Assembly (NCBI GenBank): GCA_030148725.1
Contig: JASBSU010000060.1
Coordinates: forward strand, 1-39,836
Origin: Hyphomicrobium sp.
Lineage (GTDB): Bacteria; Pseudomonadota; Alphaproteobacteria; Rhizobiales; Hyphomicrobiaceae
DNA: 39,836 nt
Direction of reading: 5' to 3'
Each line of letters starts with the position of its first letter. The first letter of the stretch is position 1. The translations under genes were made by a program, and so were the position numbers. The notes beneath the pieces are model-generated. The model did not search any database, had not been told where the DNA came from, and was given only the letters and a program-made list of their open reading frames with translations. Below are positions 1 through 7,755 of this stretch, piece after piece.

Positions 1-42
1 AGGACCGTTCCGGGCGGCGTCGAGGGGAATGATCTGGGCCAA
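1..42 (-). CDS. possible N-terminus of polyprenyl diphosphate synthase (partial)
   Basis: Read on the minus strand from a TTG codon at 42-40, the frame is open to the window edge and gives a 14-residue start, LAQIIPLDAARNGP with the first residue read as Met. This resembles the short leader of alphaproteobacterial octaprenyl-type synthases. From memory of related genomes, such a gene often lies divergent from the DUF2007 and methyltransferase genes found here. No prenyltransferase motif is inside the window and the ribosome binding site is weak, so this is a contextual guess. Confidence 0.3.
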   Translation of the reverse strand, partial: MAQIIPLDAARNGP

Positions 43-147
43 AGGCGATTTCCAGGTTCTCGTTTGTTGGTACTGATATAGCCCCGGCCCGGGGACGAAC
101 ACCACCAAACTTTGCCGCAGGCCCCCGAAGCGGGCTAGTCTTGGGGA

Positions 148-369
148 ATGCGCGACCTGGTAACCACCAACGATCCGGTTTTGCTCAGTTTTCTCATGGC
201 ATTGCTGGAGGATGCAGGCATCGACACCGTCGTGTTCGACGGCAACATGAGCACCGTCCAGGGCTCGCTGGGTGCCGTCGCGCAGCGCCTCGCCGTCCCG
301 GAAGACCGCTGGGATGCAGCCCGCCGCCTCCTAGTCGACGCCGGGCTCGGCCAATGGACCACGAAGTAA
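148..369 (+). CDS. DUF2007 domain protein (putative signal-transducing)
   Basis: A 73-residue protein starting MRDLVTTNDPVLLSFLMALLE. The pattern fits the DUF2007 family: an N-terminal strand, a helix that selects between states (SFLMALLEDAGI), a central VFDGNMS segment and a C-terminal helix with an LVDAGL end. The family is small and cytosolic, and its biochemical role is not established. The ATG follows a G-rich TTGGGGA that sits very close to it. The gene is followed within a few bases by the methyltransferase gene, so the two are probably cotranscribed. The family call is good; function is unknown. Confidence 0.8.
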   Translation: MRDLVTTNDPVLLSFLMALLEDAGIDTVVFDGNMSTVQGSLGAVAQRLAVPEDRWDAARRLLVDAGLGQWTTK

Positions 370-374
370 CACCG

Positions 375-1166
375 ATGCCAGCCCAGTCGGCGACTTCCGA
401 TGTGACCGACGACGCCTTTCTCGGCGGCGCGCTGAGCATCTTGCAGCCGCGCTCCGGCTATCGCGCCGGCCTCGACGCGGTGATGCTGGCGGCGACGGTT
501 GCGGAACATGAGAAGGCCGGCGGCGTGTTGCGCGTGCTCGACGTCGGCGCCGGTGTCGGCACGGCAGGACTATGCGTCGCGCGCCGCATTCCGTCTGCCG
601 AGATCGTCCTGCTGGAGCGCGAGCCGACCCTCGCCGCAATCGCCGCTGAGAACATCGCGCGCAACGGGCTCGCCGCGCGCGTCCGCATCGTCAACGCTGC
701 CGTCGGCGCTTCGGCCGCTGAACTGCGCGAAGCTGGCCTCGCCGATGAAAGCTTCGATCGCATCATCGCCAACCCGCCCTATCACGATACGCACGCGGGA
801 ACGCTGGCACCCGATGCCAGCAAGGCTTCCGCGCACGCCATGCCAGAAGACCAGCTCGAAAGCTGGGCGCGGTTCATGGCACGCATGTCCGCGCCGCGTG
901 GAAAGGCAACGATCGTGCATAAGGCCGATGCGCTGGTCCGCCTTCTCGCGGTGTTCGATCAGCGTTTCGGCGCCCTGAAAATACTTCCCCTCCAGCCGCG
1001 ATCGGGCGAGGCCGCGCATCGCCTGATCGTCGAGGGCGTCAAGGGCAGCAAGGCGCCGCTGCAACTTCTGGCGCCCTTTACCCTTCACGCGAACGGCAAC
1101 GATTTCACGCCGGCCGCGCAGGCCATATTGCGGTCCGGTGCAGCATTGAAAATGCTCCCGCTCTAG
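375..1166 (+). CDS. tRNA1(Val) A37 N6-methyltransferase-like protein (COG4123)
   Basis: A class I SAM-dependent methyltransferase of about 263 residues from the ATG at 375. Motif I is DVGAGVGTAG from D56, and the target-amine motif NPPY lies at residues 133-136, as in N6-adenine methyltransferases. The acidic end of strand 2 (LLERE) fits SAM ribose binding. The best family match is TrmN6/YfiC, which methylates A37 of tRNA1(Val), but related proteins may act on other targets. The ATG at 375 lies just after the DUF2007 stop. An in-frame ATG at 354 would overlap that gene by 16 bases and is the main alternative; neither has a strong ribosome site. Confidence 0.8.
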   Translation: MPAQSATSDVTDDAFLGGALSILQPRSGYRAGLDAVMLAATVAEHEKAGGVLRVLDVGAGVGTAGLCVARRIPSAEIVLLEREPTLAAIAAENIARNGLAARVRIVNAAVGASAAELREAGLADESFDRIIANPPYHDTHAGTLAPDASKASAHAMPEDQLESWARFMARMSAPRGKATIVHKADALVRLLAVFDQRFGALKILPLQPRSGEAAHRLIVEGVKGSKAPLQLLAPFTLHANGNDFTPAAQAILRSGAALKMLPL

Positions 1167-1234
1167 CCGCGCCGGGGCCGATACCCTAAAACGGGCGGCC
1201 TATCCCCAACCAACAACTCCGCGAGGCCGTCCGC

Positions 1235-2077
1235 ATGTGGTTCTTTCGTCAGGCTCCTGTTGTTCCGGTTCTGCGGTTTTCCGGACCCATCGGGATGTCG
1301 ACGCCTCTGCGTCCGGGACTGTCGATCGGCCAGGCTGCCGGAGCCATCGAAAAAGCGTTCGATCTGTCGAAGCTGCCGGCAGTCGCGGTCGTTATAAACT
1401 CCCCGGGCGGTTCCCCCGTTCAGTCGAGCCTGATCTTCCGCCGCGTGCGCCAGATCGCCGAAGAGAAGAAAAAGAAGGTCTACGTCTTTTGCGAGGACGT
1501 GGCTGCCTCCGGCGGATACTACCTCGCGGTCGCGGGCGATGAGATCTACGCCGACGCATCGTCGATCGTCGGCTCCATCGGCGTCATCTTCTCCGGTTTC
1601 GGCTTCGACAAGGCAATCGAGAAGCTCGGCATCGAGCGGCGCGTCTACACGGCCGGCCTCAACAAGGATGCACTCGATCCGTTCCGCCCAGAGCGCGCCG
1701 AGGACATCGAGCGCATCAAGAGCGTGCAGCGCGACATCCACGACGCGTTCATCGGGGTCGTCAAGGAGCGGCGCGCCGGACGCCTGCGCGGCATCGATTC
1801 CGAGCTCTTCTCGGGTGCCTTCTGGTCCGGCCCCAAGGCGCTCGAGCTTGGCTTGATCGACGGTATTTCCGATGTGCGAACCAAGATGCGCGAGCTTTTT
1901 GGCAATAAAGTTCGCCTTAAGGTGGTCCCGCTCGACAAGGGCGGCCTGCTGAGCCGCCTGCGCAGGTCGGCTTCGGACACAGCTTACAGCGAATTAACCA
2001 GCTCGCGTCTTGCCTTTGCCGAAGACTTGATATCCGCTGTCGAGGCCCGGTCGCTCTGGTCGCGGTTTGGGTTGTGA
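1235..2077 (+). CDS. S49 family serine peptidase (SppA/SohB-like)
   Basis: A 280-residue single-domain S49 peptidase. The Ser-Lys dyad can be placed: Ser92 in AASGGYY and Lys144 in GLNKDALDPF. The 52-residue spacing equals that known for SppA and SohB. The oxyanion region NSPGGSP is at 55-61, and SSIVGSIGVI at 109-118 is the usual substrate-groove segment. It begins MWFFRQAPVVPVLRF without a clear signal peptide or long membrane helix, so it may be cytosolic or only loosely membrane-bound. S49 enzymes degrade signal-peptide remnants or other membrane-derived peptides; the substrate here is unknown. It follows the methyltransferase by 68 bases and may belong to the same transcript. Confidence 0.9.
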   Translation: MWFFRQAPVVPVLRFSGPIGMSTPLRPGLSIGQAAGAIEKAFDLSKLPAVAVVINSPGGSPVQSSLIFRRVRQIAEEKKKKVYVFCEDVAASGGYYLAVAGDEIYADASSIVGSIGVIFSGFGFDKAIEKLGIERRVYTAGLNKDALDPFRPERAEDIERIKSVQRDIHDAFIGVVKERRAGRLRGIDSELFSGAFWSGPKALELGLIDGISDVRTKMRELFGNKVRLKVVPLDKGGLLSRLRRSASDTAYSELTSSRLAFAEDLISAVEARSLWSRFGL

Positions 2078-2128
2078 TGTGCGCTGCGGCTTTGAGGTTG
2101 CCGCGCGCTGCATGAGGGAGTGCCGCCG

Positions 2129-2347
2129 ATGCCCCAGCTCGTCGCAGCAGTGCTCATTGGCGCCGGTGTGGCCGCCGGTGTGAAATGGATCGCGCGCGAA
2201 ATGACTCGCGCCGCCGAAATGGCGCGCGAGGCGCATGATCAGATGACGCGCGGCCCAGAGCTGCGAACGGTGCCGAAGGACCTCGGAACTCTCGAGTGGG
2301 ATGCCGAAGCTGGCGTCTATCGCCCCGCACGCCGCCGCAACGCCTGA
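2129..2347 (+). CDS. small hypothetical membrane-anchored protein
   Basis: A 72-residue protein with one N-terminal hydrophobic segment (residues 4-18, LVAAVLIGAGVAAGV) followed by a charged, mostly helical tail. I do not recognise a named domain. The ATG at 2129 is chosen because GAGGGAG at 2114-2120 makes a well-spaced ribosome site; a GTG at 2120 is in frame but overlaps that site. Codon use is like the neighbours, which supports a real gene. It is probably a small inner-membrane protein with a cytoplasmic tail. Confidence 0.6.
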   Translation: MPQLVAAVLIGAGVAAGVKWIAREMTRAAEMAREAHDQMTRGPELRTVPKDLGTLEWDAEAGVYRPARRRNA

Positions 2348-2358
2348 TAAGTTCAACG

Positions 2359-2385
2359 CTTGATAAGCCTCAAACCCTTATCAAG
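2359..2385. promoter_or_regulatory. perfect 9-bp inverted repeat between small genes
   Basis: The arms CTTGATAAG (2359-2367) and CTTATCAAG (2377-2385) are perfect and enclose a 9-base loop. An extra TGATAAG lies just upstream at 2345-2351. There is no T tract on either side, so a simple intrinsic terminator is unlikely. It sits 12 bases past one stop codon and 50 bases before the next ATG, so it could be an operator or a processing hairpin. Confidence 0.4.
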
Positions 2386-2435
2386 GTCGGCGTACTACTG
2401 TTTCCGAGATTGCACATCCCGTTGAGAGGAACTCC

Positions 2436-2636
2436 ATGGCCGCCGACCCCGATCTGCTTGCTGAGCTGGACAACCGCATCGCGATCCTGCGTGACAATCT
2501 GCGCGAGCTTGTCGAGCAGGCTGCCGCGTATTCCGGCGCAGCAGACGAGAGCCGCAACGCCGATCGCATCGCCGATCAGCAGGCGAAGCTCGATGCGGCG
2601 CTCGCTGAACGTGAGGCGCTTCTGAAATCCAAGTGA
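2436..2636 (+). CDS. small coiled-coil hypothetical protein
   Basis: A 66-residue, highly charged, almost wholly helical protein with leucine/alanine heptad-like spacing (LLAELDNRIAILRDNLRELV, then a second helix ending ALAEREALLKSK). Two helices joined by a short SGAADES turn suggest a helical hairpin or a small oligomeric coiled coil. The start is supported by GAGAGGAA a few bases before the ATG. It resembles small SlyX-like or uncharacterised alphaproteobacterial proteins, but I cannot assign a family. It converges with the exporter gene, with only three bases between the stop codons. Confidence 0.7.
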   Translation: MAADPDLLAELDNRIAILRDNLRELVEQAAAYSGAADESRNADRIADQQAKLDAALAEREALLKSK

Positions 2637-2639
2637 GGC

Positions 2640-2960
2640 TCACGCCTGCGGTGACAGCTTCAGCAGCACGACGCCGGTGACGATAAGGATCACCGCGCCG
2701 ATCCTCGGCAGGCTGACGACCTCGCCCAGCATGATGACGCCCAGAGCGAATGTGCCGATCGCACCAATGCCGACCCAGATTGGGTAGGCAGTGCCGAGCG
2801 GCAGCGCGCGCATCGCAATCGCAAGTAGCCCCATGGAGCCCGCGAGCGCCACGAGCGTGACCACCGATGGAACGAGCCGTGTAAATCCTTCCGACTGCTT
2901 CATGGAGAGCGCCCAAACGATCTCAAGCAGTCCGGCAACCAGCAATGCAATCCAGGCCAT
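2640..2960 (-). CDS. gdx: SMR-family guanidinium exporter Gdx (SugE)
   Basis: A 106-residue, four-helix small multidrug resistance protein. It matches the Gdx/SugE branch closely: N-terminal MAWIALLVAGLLEIVWA with the essential Glu13, and the helix-3 segment GTAYPIWVGIGAIGT typical of guanidinium exporters rather than EmrE-type drug pumps. Gdx works as a dual-topology dimer in the inner membrane, exporting guanidinium in exchange for protons. A strong AGGAGG ribosome site precedes the ATG. The 5' leader carries two GC-rich hairpins, one with an ACGG tetraloop, that resemble a guanidine-II riboswitch, which fits the substrate. Confidence 0.88.
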   Translation of the reverse strand: MAWIALLVAGLLEIVWALSMKQSEGFTRLVPSVVTLVALAGSMGLLAIAMRALPLGTAYPIWVGIGAIGTFALGVIMLGEVVSLPRIGAVILIVTGVVLLKLSPQA

Positions 2961-2982
2961 GCGACCCTCCTATTAAAGAGAG

Positions 2983-3045
2983 CCGGGCCGTCCCGGTCAT
3001 TGCTCCCATCGCATAACGCCGACGGGCGAGGACGTTGCCTCGCCC
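2983..3045 (-). promoter_or_regulatory. candidate guanidine-II (mini-ykkC) riboswitch in the gdx leader
   Basis: On the minus strand two GC-rich hairpins precede gdx. The distal one, 3045-3024, has an 8-bp stem GGGCGAGG/CCTCGCCC with loop CAACGT. After a 27-base linker the proximal one, 2996-2983, is CCGGG-ACGG-CCCGG, which is exactly the ACGR tetraloop form of guanidine-II hairpins. The ribosome site AGGAGG follows closely. The known class has two ACGR-loop hairpins that kiss and free the ribosome site when guanidinium binds. The distal loop contains ACG but not in canonical form, so this is a candidate only. Confidence 0.45.
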
Positions 3046-3136
3046 TGAGATTTAGAGTTTAGGACAACAGCGTCAAGTTGGCGGATGGCGTCACTTGGCA
3101 GCATGCGCGCGCCGGACCTCGCAAAAGGCAGCTCCG

Positions 3137-3709
3137 CTAGGCCCGCGGATCGTCAGCCTTGTTCGGTTCGCTGAACCGCAGCCTGTTCCCGAACGGATCG
3201 GCGACCTGCATCATCTTGCCGTCCCATACCGCGTCTTCGAGCCCCGGCTTGTAGTAACGGTAATCCTTGGCGTTCAATTCGCGGTGGTAGGCCTCGATCC
3301 CGCGCATCCAGACGAACACCGTCGAGCCCGGGCTGGCATCGCCGTGATGCTCGGAGAGGTGCAGTTTGATGTCGGCGCGCGAGACTTGCGCATAGAGCGG
3401 GAAATTGTCCCCGAACCGATGCTCCCAATCGATCGTGAAGCCGAGAAAGTCGACGTAGAACTCCTTGGCCTTCGCGACATCGAAGATGCGCAGGATGGGT
3501 ATGGCGTCCGAGAACCGGATGCCATCGCGCGGCGCAGCCTTCGCCTCGGCCTCGCGCGCGATTTTCGCCGCGAGCACGTTCCAGCTATCGGCGCCGAGCT
3601 GTCGGGCGACGACCTCCAGGCATTCGCTATGGGATAGGGTGATCTGTTTTTCGCCGAGCGATGCGCGCAGTGCGCGGGCCATGGCTTTGGCGTCGATCGA
3701 AGCGGACAT
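3137..3709 (-). CDS. glyoxalase superfamily (VOC) protein with N-terminal helical domain
   Basis: A 190-residue two-part protein. Residues 1-60 form a helical domain (ARALRASLGEKQITLSHSEC and following) that is found joined to VOC domains in some proteins annotated as glyoxalase superfamily. Residues 67-185 form a VOC/bleomycin-resistance-like fold: IPILRIFDVAKAKEFYVDFLGF, then VFVWMRGIEAYHRELN, then VADPFGNRLRFSEP. His/Glu candidates for metal or ligand binding are present, but the substrate cannot be named. It does not resemble GloA closely enough to call it lactoylglutathione lyase. It stands alone on the minus strand. Confidence 0.8.
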   Translation of the reverse strand: MSASIDAKAMARALRASLGEKQITLSHSECLEVVARQLGADSWNVLAAKIAREAEAKAAPRDGIRFSDAIPILRIFDVAKAKEFYVDFLGFTIDWEHRFGDNFPLYAQVSRADIKLHLSEHHGDASPGSTVFVWMRGIEAYHRELNAKDYRYYKPGLEDAVWDGKMMQVADPFGNRLRFSEPNKADDPRA

Positions 3710-3832
3710 GATGATCCTCTAGCTTGCGGCGAACGAGGAAAGTCAGCGCTTGCATTGCCGACCCGTTCGCCGTGGGGCTGAAGGATCAACGTGGTAATCG
3801 AACGATACTTTCACCGTACCCGGAGGGCGCAA

Positions 3833-3857
3833 GCGGCAGGCAGCATCGGCCTGCCGC
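3833..3857. terminator. stem-loop between the VOC and metallo-hydrolase genes
   Basis: A perfect 9-bp stem GCGGCAGGC/GCCTGCCGC with a 7-base loop lies 48 bases beyond the stop codon of the minus-strand metallo-hydrolase gene. No T tract follows on either strand, so it could be a Rho-assisted end, an RNA-stabilising hairpin, or neither. Position and stem quality are the only support. Confidence 0.3.
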
Positions 3858-3905
3858 AAGTTTATGTCCCGCGGCTTCTGCGCGTCAATGCACCCTCTGC
3901 CGCCG

Positions 3906-4937
3906 CTACTTCGGCTGATTGAGCTGATATGTGTGCGCGAGCCAGCGGTAGCCGCCGTCCGAGCGCCGCTCGACATACCCGAGCGACGGGAACGGCATGT
4001 GATAGCCCGCAACCGGTATCCGCTCGCTCGCCGCCATATCGTAGATGCGCCGGCGCGTCGCCGCACCCTGCTCCTTGTCGATGTCGAACACGCAATGCCA
4101 GTCGGGCCGCGCCAGCGAAGCCACCTGATGATGCGCGCAGTCACCCCAGAAGAGCAGCTTCTGTCCTTCGCTTTCGAGCGTGAACGCCAGATGCCCAGGC
4201 GTGTGCCCCGGTGCGTCGAGCGACCGGATACCCGCGACGACGTCTTCCCCCGGCTTGATGAAGCGCGTCTTCTCGGCGACCGGAACGACGTTGGCACGAA
4301 ACACGGCGGCAAGATCTTCCAGCTGGCCGGAATGCTTCCCCGCCGGCGCCCAGAAATCGTACTCGGTTGCCGAGATGACGTAGCGCGCGTTCGGAAACAG
4401 CGGCTTGCCACCTTCCATGATGCCGGCCACGTGGTCGAGATGCCCATGCGTAAGTACCACCACATCGACTTGCTCAGGCGTGAACCCCGCCGCCCCGAGT
4501 TGCGACGCGAGCCAGCCGCCGTTCGGCCGCTTGATGAAGCCGGTTTCACCGTTGCCGGTATCGAAGATCACCACCTCTTTCCCGGTGTTGACGATCATCG
4601 GCGTGAAGCCCGGCTGATACGTCGCTGGCGGCAGCAGGTTGTCGCGCATCAGCTGCTCGACCTCGGCCTGCGAGGCATTCGCGCCGATGATCGGAAACGG
4701 GCCATCGATGAAGGCGTCGCTGTCCGCGATCATCGTCAGTTCGAAGGCGCCGAGCTTGAAACGGGCAAACCCCGGTTTGCTGAGACCCAGCGTCGGCGCC
4801 GCAGCGAACGCCGTTGCCGGCCAGAACGCCTGCACGAACGGCGCGGCGATGAGCCCGGCGGCTGCCCCCATCAAACGACGCCGCGTCGGCCCCGCCGCCG
4901 GAACACTGGAACCATCCTGCGCTTCTTCGATTGCCAC
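3906..4937 (-). CDS. Tat-exported metallo-beta-lactamase-fold hydrolase
   Basis: A 343-residue MBL-fold protein. The N-terminus holds a twin-arginine signal: TRRRLMG followed by a hydrophobic stretch and an AFA|A-type cleavage site near residue 45. The metal motif HGHLDH is at His164, His166, Asp168 and His169. A further ligand region is APGHTPGH, then the aspartate of FWGDCAHH. This fits a periplasmic zinc hydrolase folded before export. GTG at 4937 is taken as the start because GAGGAC precedes it; the open frame extends further but would overlap the divergent regulator gene. The substrate is unknown; lactonase- or quorum-quenching-like relatives exist. Confidence 0.85.
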   Translation of the reverse strand: MAIEEAQDGSSVPAAGPTRRRLMGAAAGLIAAPFVQAFWPATAFAAAPTLGLSKPGFARFKLGAFELTMIADSDAFIDGPFPIIGANASQAEVEQLMRDNLLPPATYQPGFTPMIVNTGKEVVIFDTGNGETGFIKRPNGGWLASQLGAAGFTPEQVDVVVLTHGHLDHVAGIMEGGKPLFPNARYVISATEYDFWAPAGKHSGQLEDLAAVFRANVVPVAEKTRFIKPGEDVVAGIRSLDAPGHTPGHLAFTLESEGQKLLFWGDCAHHQVASLARPDWHCVFDIDKEQGAATRRRIYDMAASERIPVAGYHMPFPSLGYVERRSDGGYRWLAHTYQLNQPK

Positions 4938-4985
4938 TTTGCTCGTCCTCTGCAACTTTCCCCCGTGTCCGTGCGAGGATAGAGA

Positions 4986-5756
4986 ATGGCTCCGGCGACC
5001 CGCTTGAACGATCGTGCTGCGTCGGCTCGCGCTTCGTCGCTTTGGCACATCGATACCGGCTGGTCGCTGTTTGCCGGGCCCCTCGGCCACAACGCGATGC
5101 ACGCTCACAGCACCGCCGTTTTTCTGGCCGGCCTCTACGGCAACTTTCGCCTACGCGTGGGCCGTGACCCGTGGCGCACCTGTAGCGCCGCCGTCATTCG
5201 CGCCGGAACGCCGTACGAGTTCGATGCCGAAGAAAGCCCCTTGGGCGTTCTCTACCTCGAACCGAACAAGGGTTGCGCCGAGACCCTGGCGTCTCTGATG
5301 ACCGACAGCAGCGAGCGCAGTGGCGCGCTTGTCGGCATCGGCGAGGTGCGCGCCTTCCGCGCCCTCTACGAGCAATGCTCAGGGACAGGAGCGCTACGCG
5401 AAGGCGCCGAGGATCTTCTTGCGTTCGCAACGCACCGTGCACGTCGGCAGATCGATCCGCGCATTGCCCGCGTCGTCGACGAGCTGCAAAGCCGCCGCGA
5501 GCCTCAACCATCGGCGAAATACATTGCCGACCAGCTGGGCCTGTCGGCGTCCCGGTTCCAGCATCTGTTCTCGGCCGAGGTCGGCGTGCCGTTCCGCCGC
5601 TACCGCGGTTGGCAGCGACTGCGCTCCGCCATAAGGGTCGCCGCTGCCGGTACCTCGCTCACCGACGCTGCCTATGCCGCCGGCTTTGCCGACCAGGCCC
5701 ATTTCAGTCGCGCCTTCCGTGCCACGTTCGGCGCGCCACCTTCGCGCGGACTCTAG
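4986..5756 (+). CDS. AraC-family transcriptional regulator
   Basis: A 256-residue regulator. The N-terminal half looks like a cupin-type sensing domain (HIDTGWSLFAGPLGHNAMHAH). The C-terminal 100 residues contain the two AraC helix-turn-helix units: SAKYIADQLGLSASRFQHLFSAEVGVPFRRY and then SLTDAAYAAGFADQAHFSRAFRATFGAPPS. The start is supported by GAGGATAGAGA before the ATG. It is divergent from the Tat-exported hydrolase gene, with only 48 bases between starts, so it probably controls that gene and itself. The inducer is unknown. Confidence 0.88.
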   Translation: MAPATRLNDRAASARASSLWHIDTGWSLFAGPLGHNAMHAHSTAVFLAGLYGNFRLRVGRDPWRTCSAAVIRAGTPYEFDAEESPLGVLYLEPNKGCAETLASLMTDSSERSGALVGIGEVRAFRALYEQCSGTGALREGAEDLLAFATHRARRQIDPRIARVVDELQSRREPQPSAKYIADQLGLSASRFQHLFSAEVGVPFRRYRGWQRLRSAIRVAAAGTSLTDAAYAAGFADQAHFSRAFRATFGAPPSRGL

Positions 5757-5840
5757 CCTGACGGCCCTGTGTGTAACCTGTGGGTAACACCAGATTGAAT
5801 GTCGCTCAGTGAGCGATGGTCAGCCAGAGCGAATCGCCTT

Positions 5841-5855
5841 TTAACGAATCGTTAA
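5841..5855. promoter_or_regulatory. candidate CtrA box overlapping a GANTC site
   Basis: The 15-mer TTAACGAATCGTTAA is a perfect palindrome with a one-base centre and fits the CtrA consensus TTAA-N7-TTAA. It lies 73 bases before the autotransporter ATG. Its centre is a GAATC site, the CcrM methylation target, and two more GAATC sites lie at 5831-5835 and 5936-5940. CtrA and CcrM are established alphaproteobacterial cell-cycle regulators; control of this gene is inferred from the sequence only. Confidence 0.5.
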
Positions 5856-5928
5856 TAACGCCGTTCGGGCGGCTGTCGCGCGTCATTCCCATCCGACGGA
5901 CGGCCACAGCGATGCACCGAGAGGCGAT

Positions 5929-7524
5929 ATGCGCGGAATCCGCAGCAAGTTATTTCCCATTGCGAGTGTTGTCGCCTTCACGCTCGCCGCGTCGCCCCAG
6001 GCCCTCGCCAACTGCGCCGACGTCAACTCTGGGGTCTTCAATCGGACGGCCTATACGCCGCCAGGCAGCGGTGTGCTCAACACCAGCACCGGCTTCGCCA
6101 TCGGTGACACGATTACGTTCCACGTCTCCGGACTGCCCGGCAGCAGCTTCGAGCTGATCAACGGCGCCTTGAACACGGCGCTGCTGGTACAACCGCTGTC
6201 GAGCACGCCCGCGACCGTCACCTATACGGTGACCGGGTCGAACAGCGACACGACGCTCAACACCTACATGCTGGTACAAGCCATTCCTTATGAAATCAGC
6301 ATTGCCGCAACGTGCGCGGGCAGCGGCGGCGGCGGCGGTGGAGGCGGCGACAAGAGCGGCGGCTCCAGCCAAAACGCTGCGAGGTCCTTCATGGCGTCTC
6401 GGATCAACGGGATACTGCTCAACGATCCCTCGGCAACGAGCCTGCTCAACCGCTCCGCCGGCACCGCGCCGCAGCAGATTGCGTCCGCAGGCAACGGACC
6501 GAACAACGTCGCGAGCAACGCGGCAGCTTTCGGCAGCGCCATGGCGCTCGGCTCCGGCCTCGGGAATGCGATGGGTCTCGGTGCCGGTAGCGTGAGCGAA
6601 GACTCCATCGACTCGCAGGGATCGCGCCCCATCCAGTTTTCCCAAAGCCTGAGCCAGTTCCGCCGCCAGGCGGCCCAGTCTCGCATGGACAAAGACCGCA
6701 TGGCGCTAGGCGCAGGTGATGGCGGATCGCTTCCACTCGCCTATGAGACGGCCTCGCCCTGGGACCTTTGGGTCGAAGGCCGCTTCTCCGGCTTCGAGGA
6801 CGGCGGTCGCCTCGACCGCAACGGCCATGTTGGCGTGCTCTACGTCGGCGGCGACTACCGCGTCGCGGAAAACGTCATCGTCGGCGTCCTGGCCCAGTTC
6901 GACTGGGCAGCCGACGACAGCGGCGCTCTCGCATCGAAGGTGGACGGCAACGGCTGGATGGTCGGCCCGTACATGTCGGCACGCATCTACGACAACATCT
7001 ATCTCGACCTTCGCGCCGCCTGGGGCAGTTCCTCGAACGACATGACCGTGGGGACATCGAGCTCGAGTTTCGACACCTCGCGCTGGCTCGTCAAAGGCAC
7101 GCTCGCCGGCAACTGGCTGTACGATGCCTGGCGCATCACGCCTTCCGCAGAGCTGGCCTACGTCGAGGAAAGCGCCGACGCTTTCACCACATCCGCAGGC
7201 ACGTTTGTGACGGGTCAGAACGTCTCGCTTGGGCGGCTGCAGTTCGGACCTGAAATCGGCTACCGCTTCGCGCATACCGCCGACAGCTTCTTCGAGCCGT
7301 TCGCCGCCATCAAAGGCGTGTGGGACTTCAACAACCCCAACATCGCGATCATCGACGGCTTCGTTGTCGGGCCGGGCGACTTCTGGGGCCGGCTGCAAGG
7401 TGGCCTCAACTGGGGGACGTCGAGCGGCCTGTACGTCCGCGGCCTCGCCTCCTGGGACGGCCTCGGGGCCGGCGACTACAACGGCTACACGCTCCAGGGC
7501 ACCGTCAACGTCCCGCTCAACTGA
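5929..7524 (+). CDS. autotransporter with short passenger and beta-barrel domain
   Basis: A 531-residue secreted or outer-membrane protein. A Sec signal (residues 1-27, ending SPQALA) precedes an Ig-like beta-rich region up to about residue 125. A glycine-rich linker (GSGGGGGGGG) follows near residue 130, then a linker region rich in Ala/Ser/Asn. From about residue 275 an autotransporter-type barrel runs to the end (LWVEGRFSGFEDGG, repeated YVGGDYRV-like strands, terminal strand YTLQGTVNVPLN). A clear GAGAGG ribosome site supports the start. The passenger is short and shows no enzymatic motif, so adhesion or a structural role is more likely. The promoter region holds a CtrA-like box. Confidence 0.8.
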   Translation: MRGIRSKLFPIASVVAFTLAASPQALANCADVNSGVFNRTAYTPPGSGVLNTSTGFAIGDTITFHVSGLPGSSFELINGALNTALLVQPLSSTPATVTYTVTGSNSDTTLNTYMLVQAIPYEISIAATCAGSGGGGGGGGDKSGGSSQNAARSFMASRINGILLNDPSATSLLNRSAGTAPQQIASAGNGPNNVASNAAAFGSAMALGSGLGNAMGLGAGSVSEDSIDSQGSRPIQFSQSLSQFRRQAAQSRMDKDRMALGAGDGGSLPLAYETASPWDLWVEGRFSGFEDGGRLDRNGHVGVLYVGGDYRVAENVIVGVLAQFDWAADDSGALASKVDGNGWMVGPYMSARIYDNIYLDLRAAWGSSSNDMTVGTSSSSFDTSRWLVKGTLAGNWLYDAWRITPSAELAYVEESADAFTTSAGTFVTGQNVSLGRLQFGPEIGYRFAHTADSFFEPFAAIKGVWDFNNPNIAIIDGFVVGPGDFWGRLQGGLNWGTSSGLYVRGLASWDGLGAGDYNGYTLQGTVNVPLN

Positions 7525-7755
7525 CCCGAGCGCGGTCACGGAAGATCTGGAATTCGTACTCGGATGGCGTGCATTTCCACGCCATGCACGCGCGCCGTGG
7601 CGGGTGCCGCAGGCATTGCCCGAGATTTCTGCGCTGGCCACAAAGGTTGATTAACCAGCGCCCCCAAAGTCGCAGCTCGAGACGGCTGTCTTTACGCGCC
7701 AATTAGTTCAAATCACGCTTCATGCACTGTCGGCAAAGGCCGGCTAGGATAACTC

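Noticed and set aside
6706-7641. 311-residue open frame opposite the first autotransporter barrel
   Set aside because: No motif or ribosome site; barrel strands in the sense frame are convincing.
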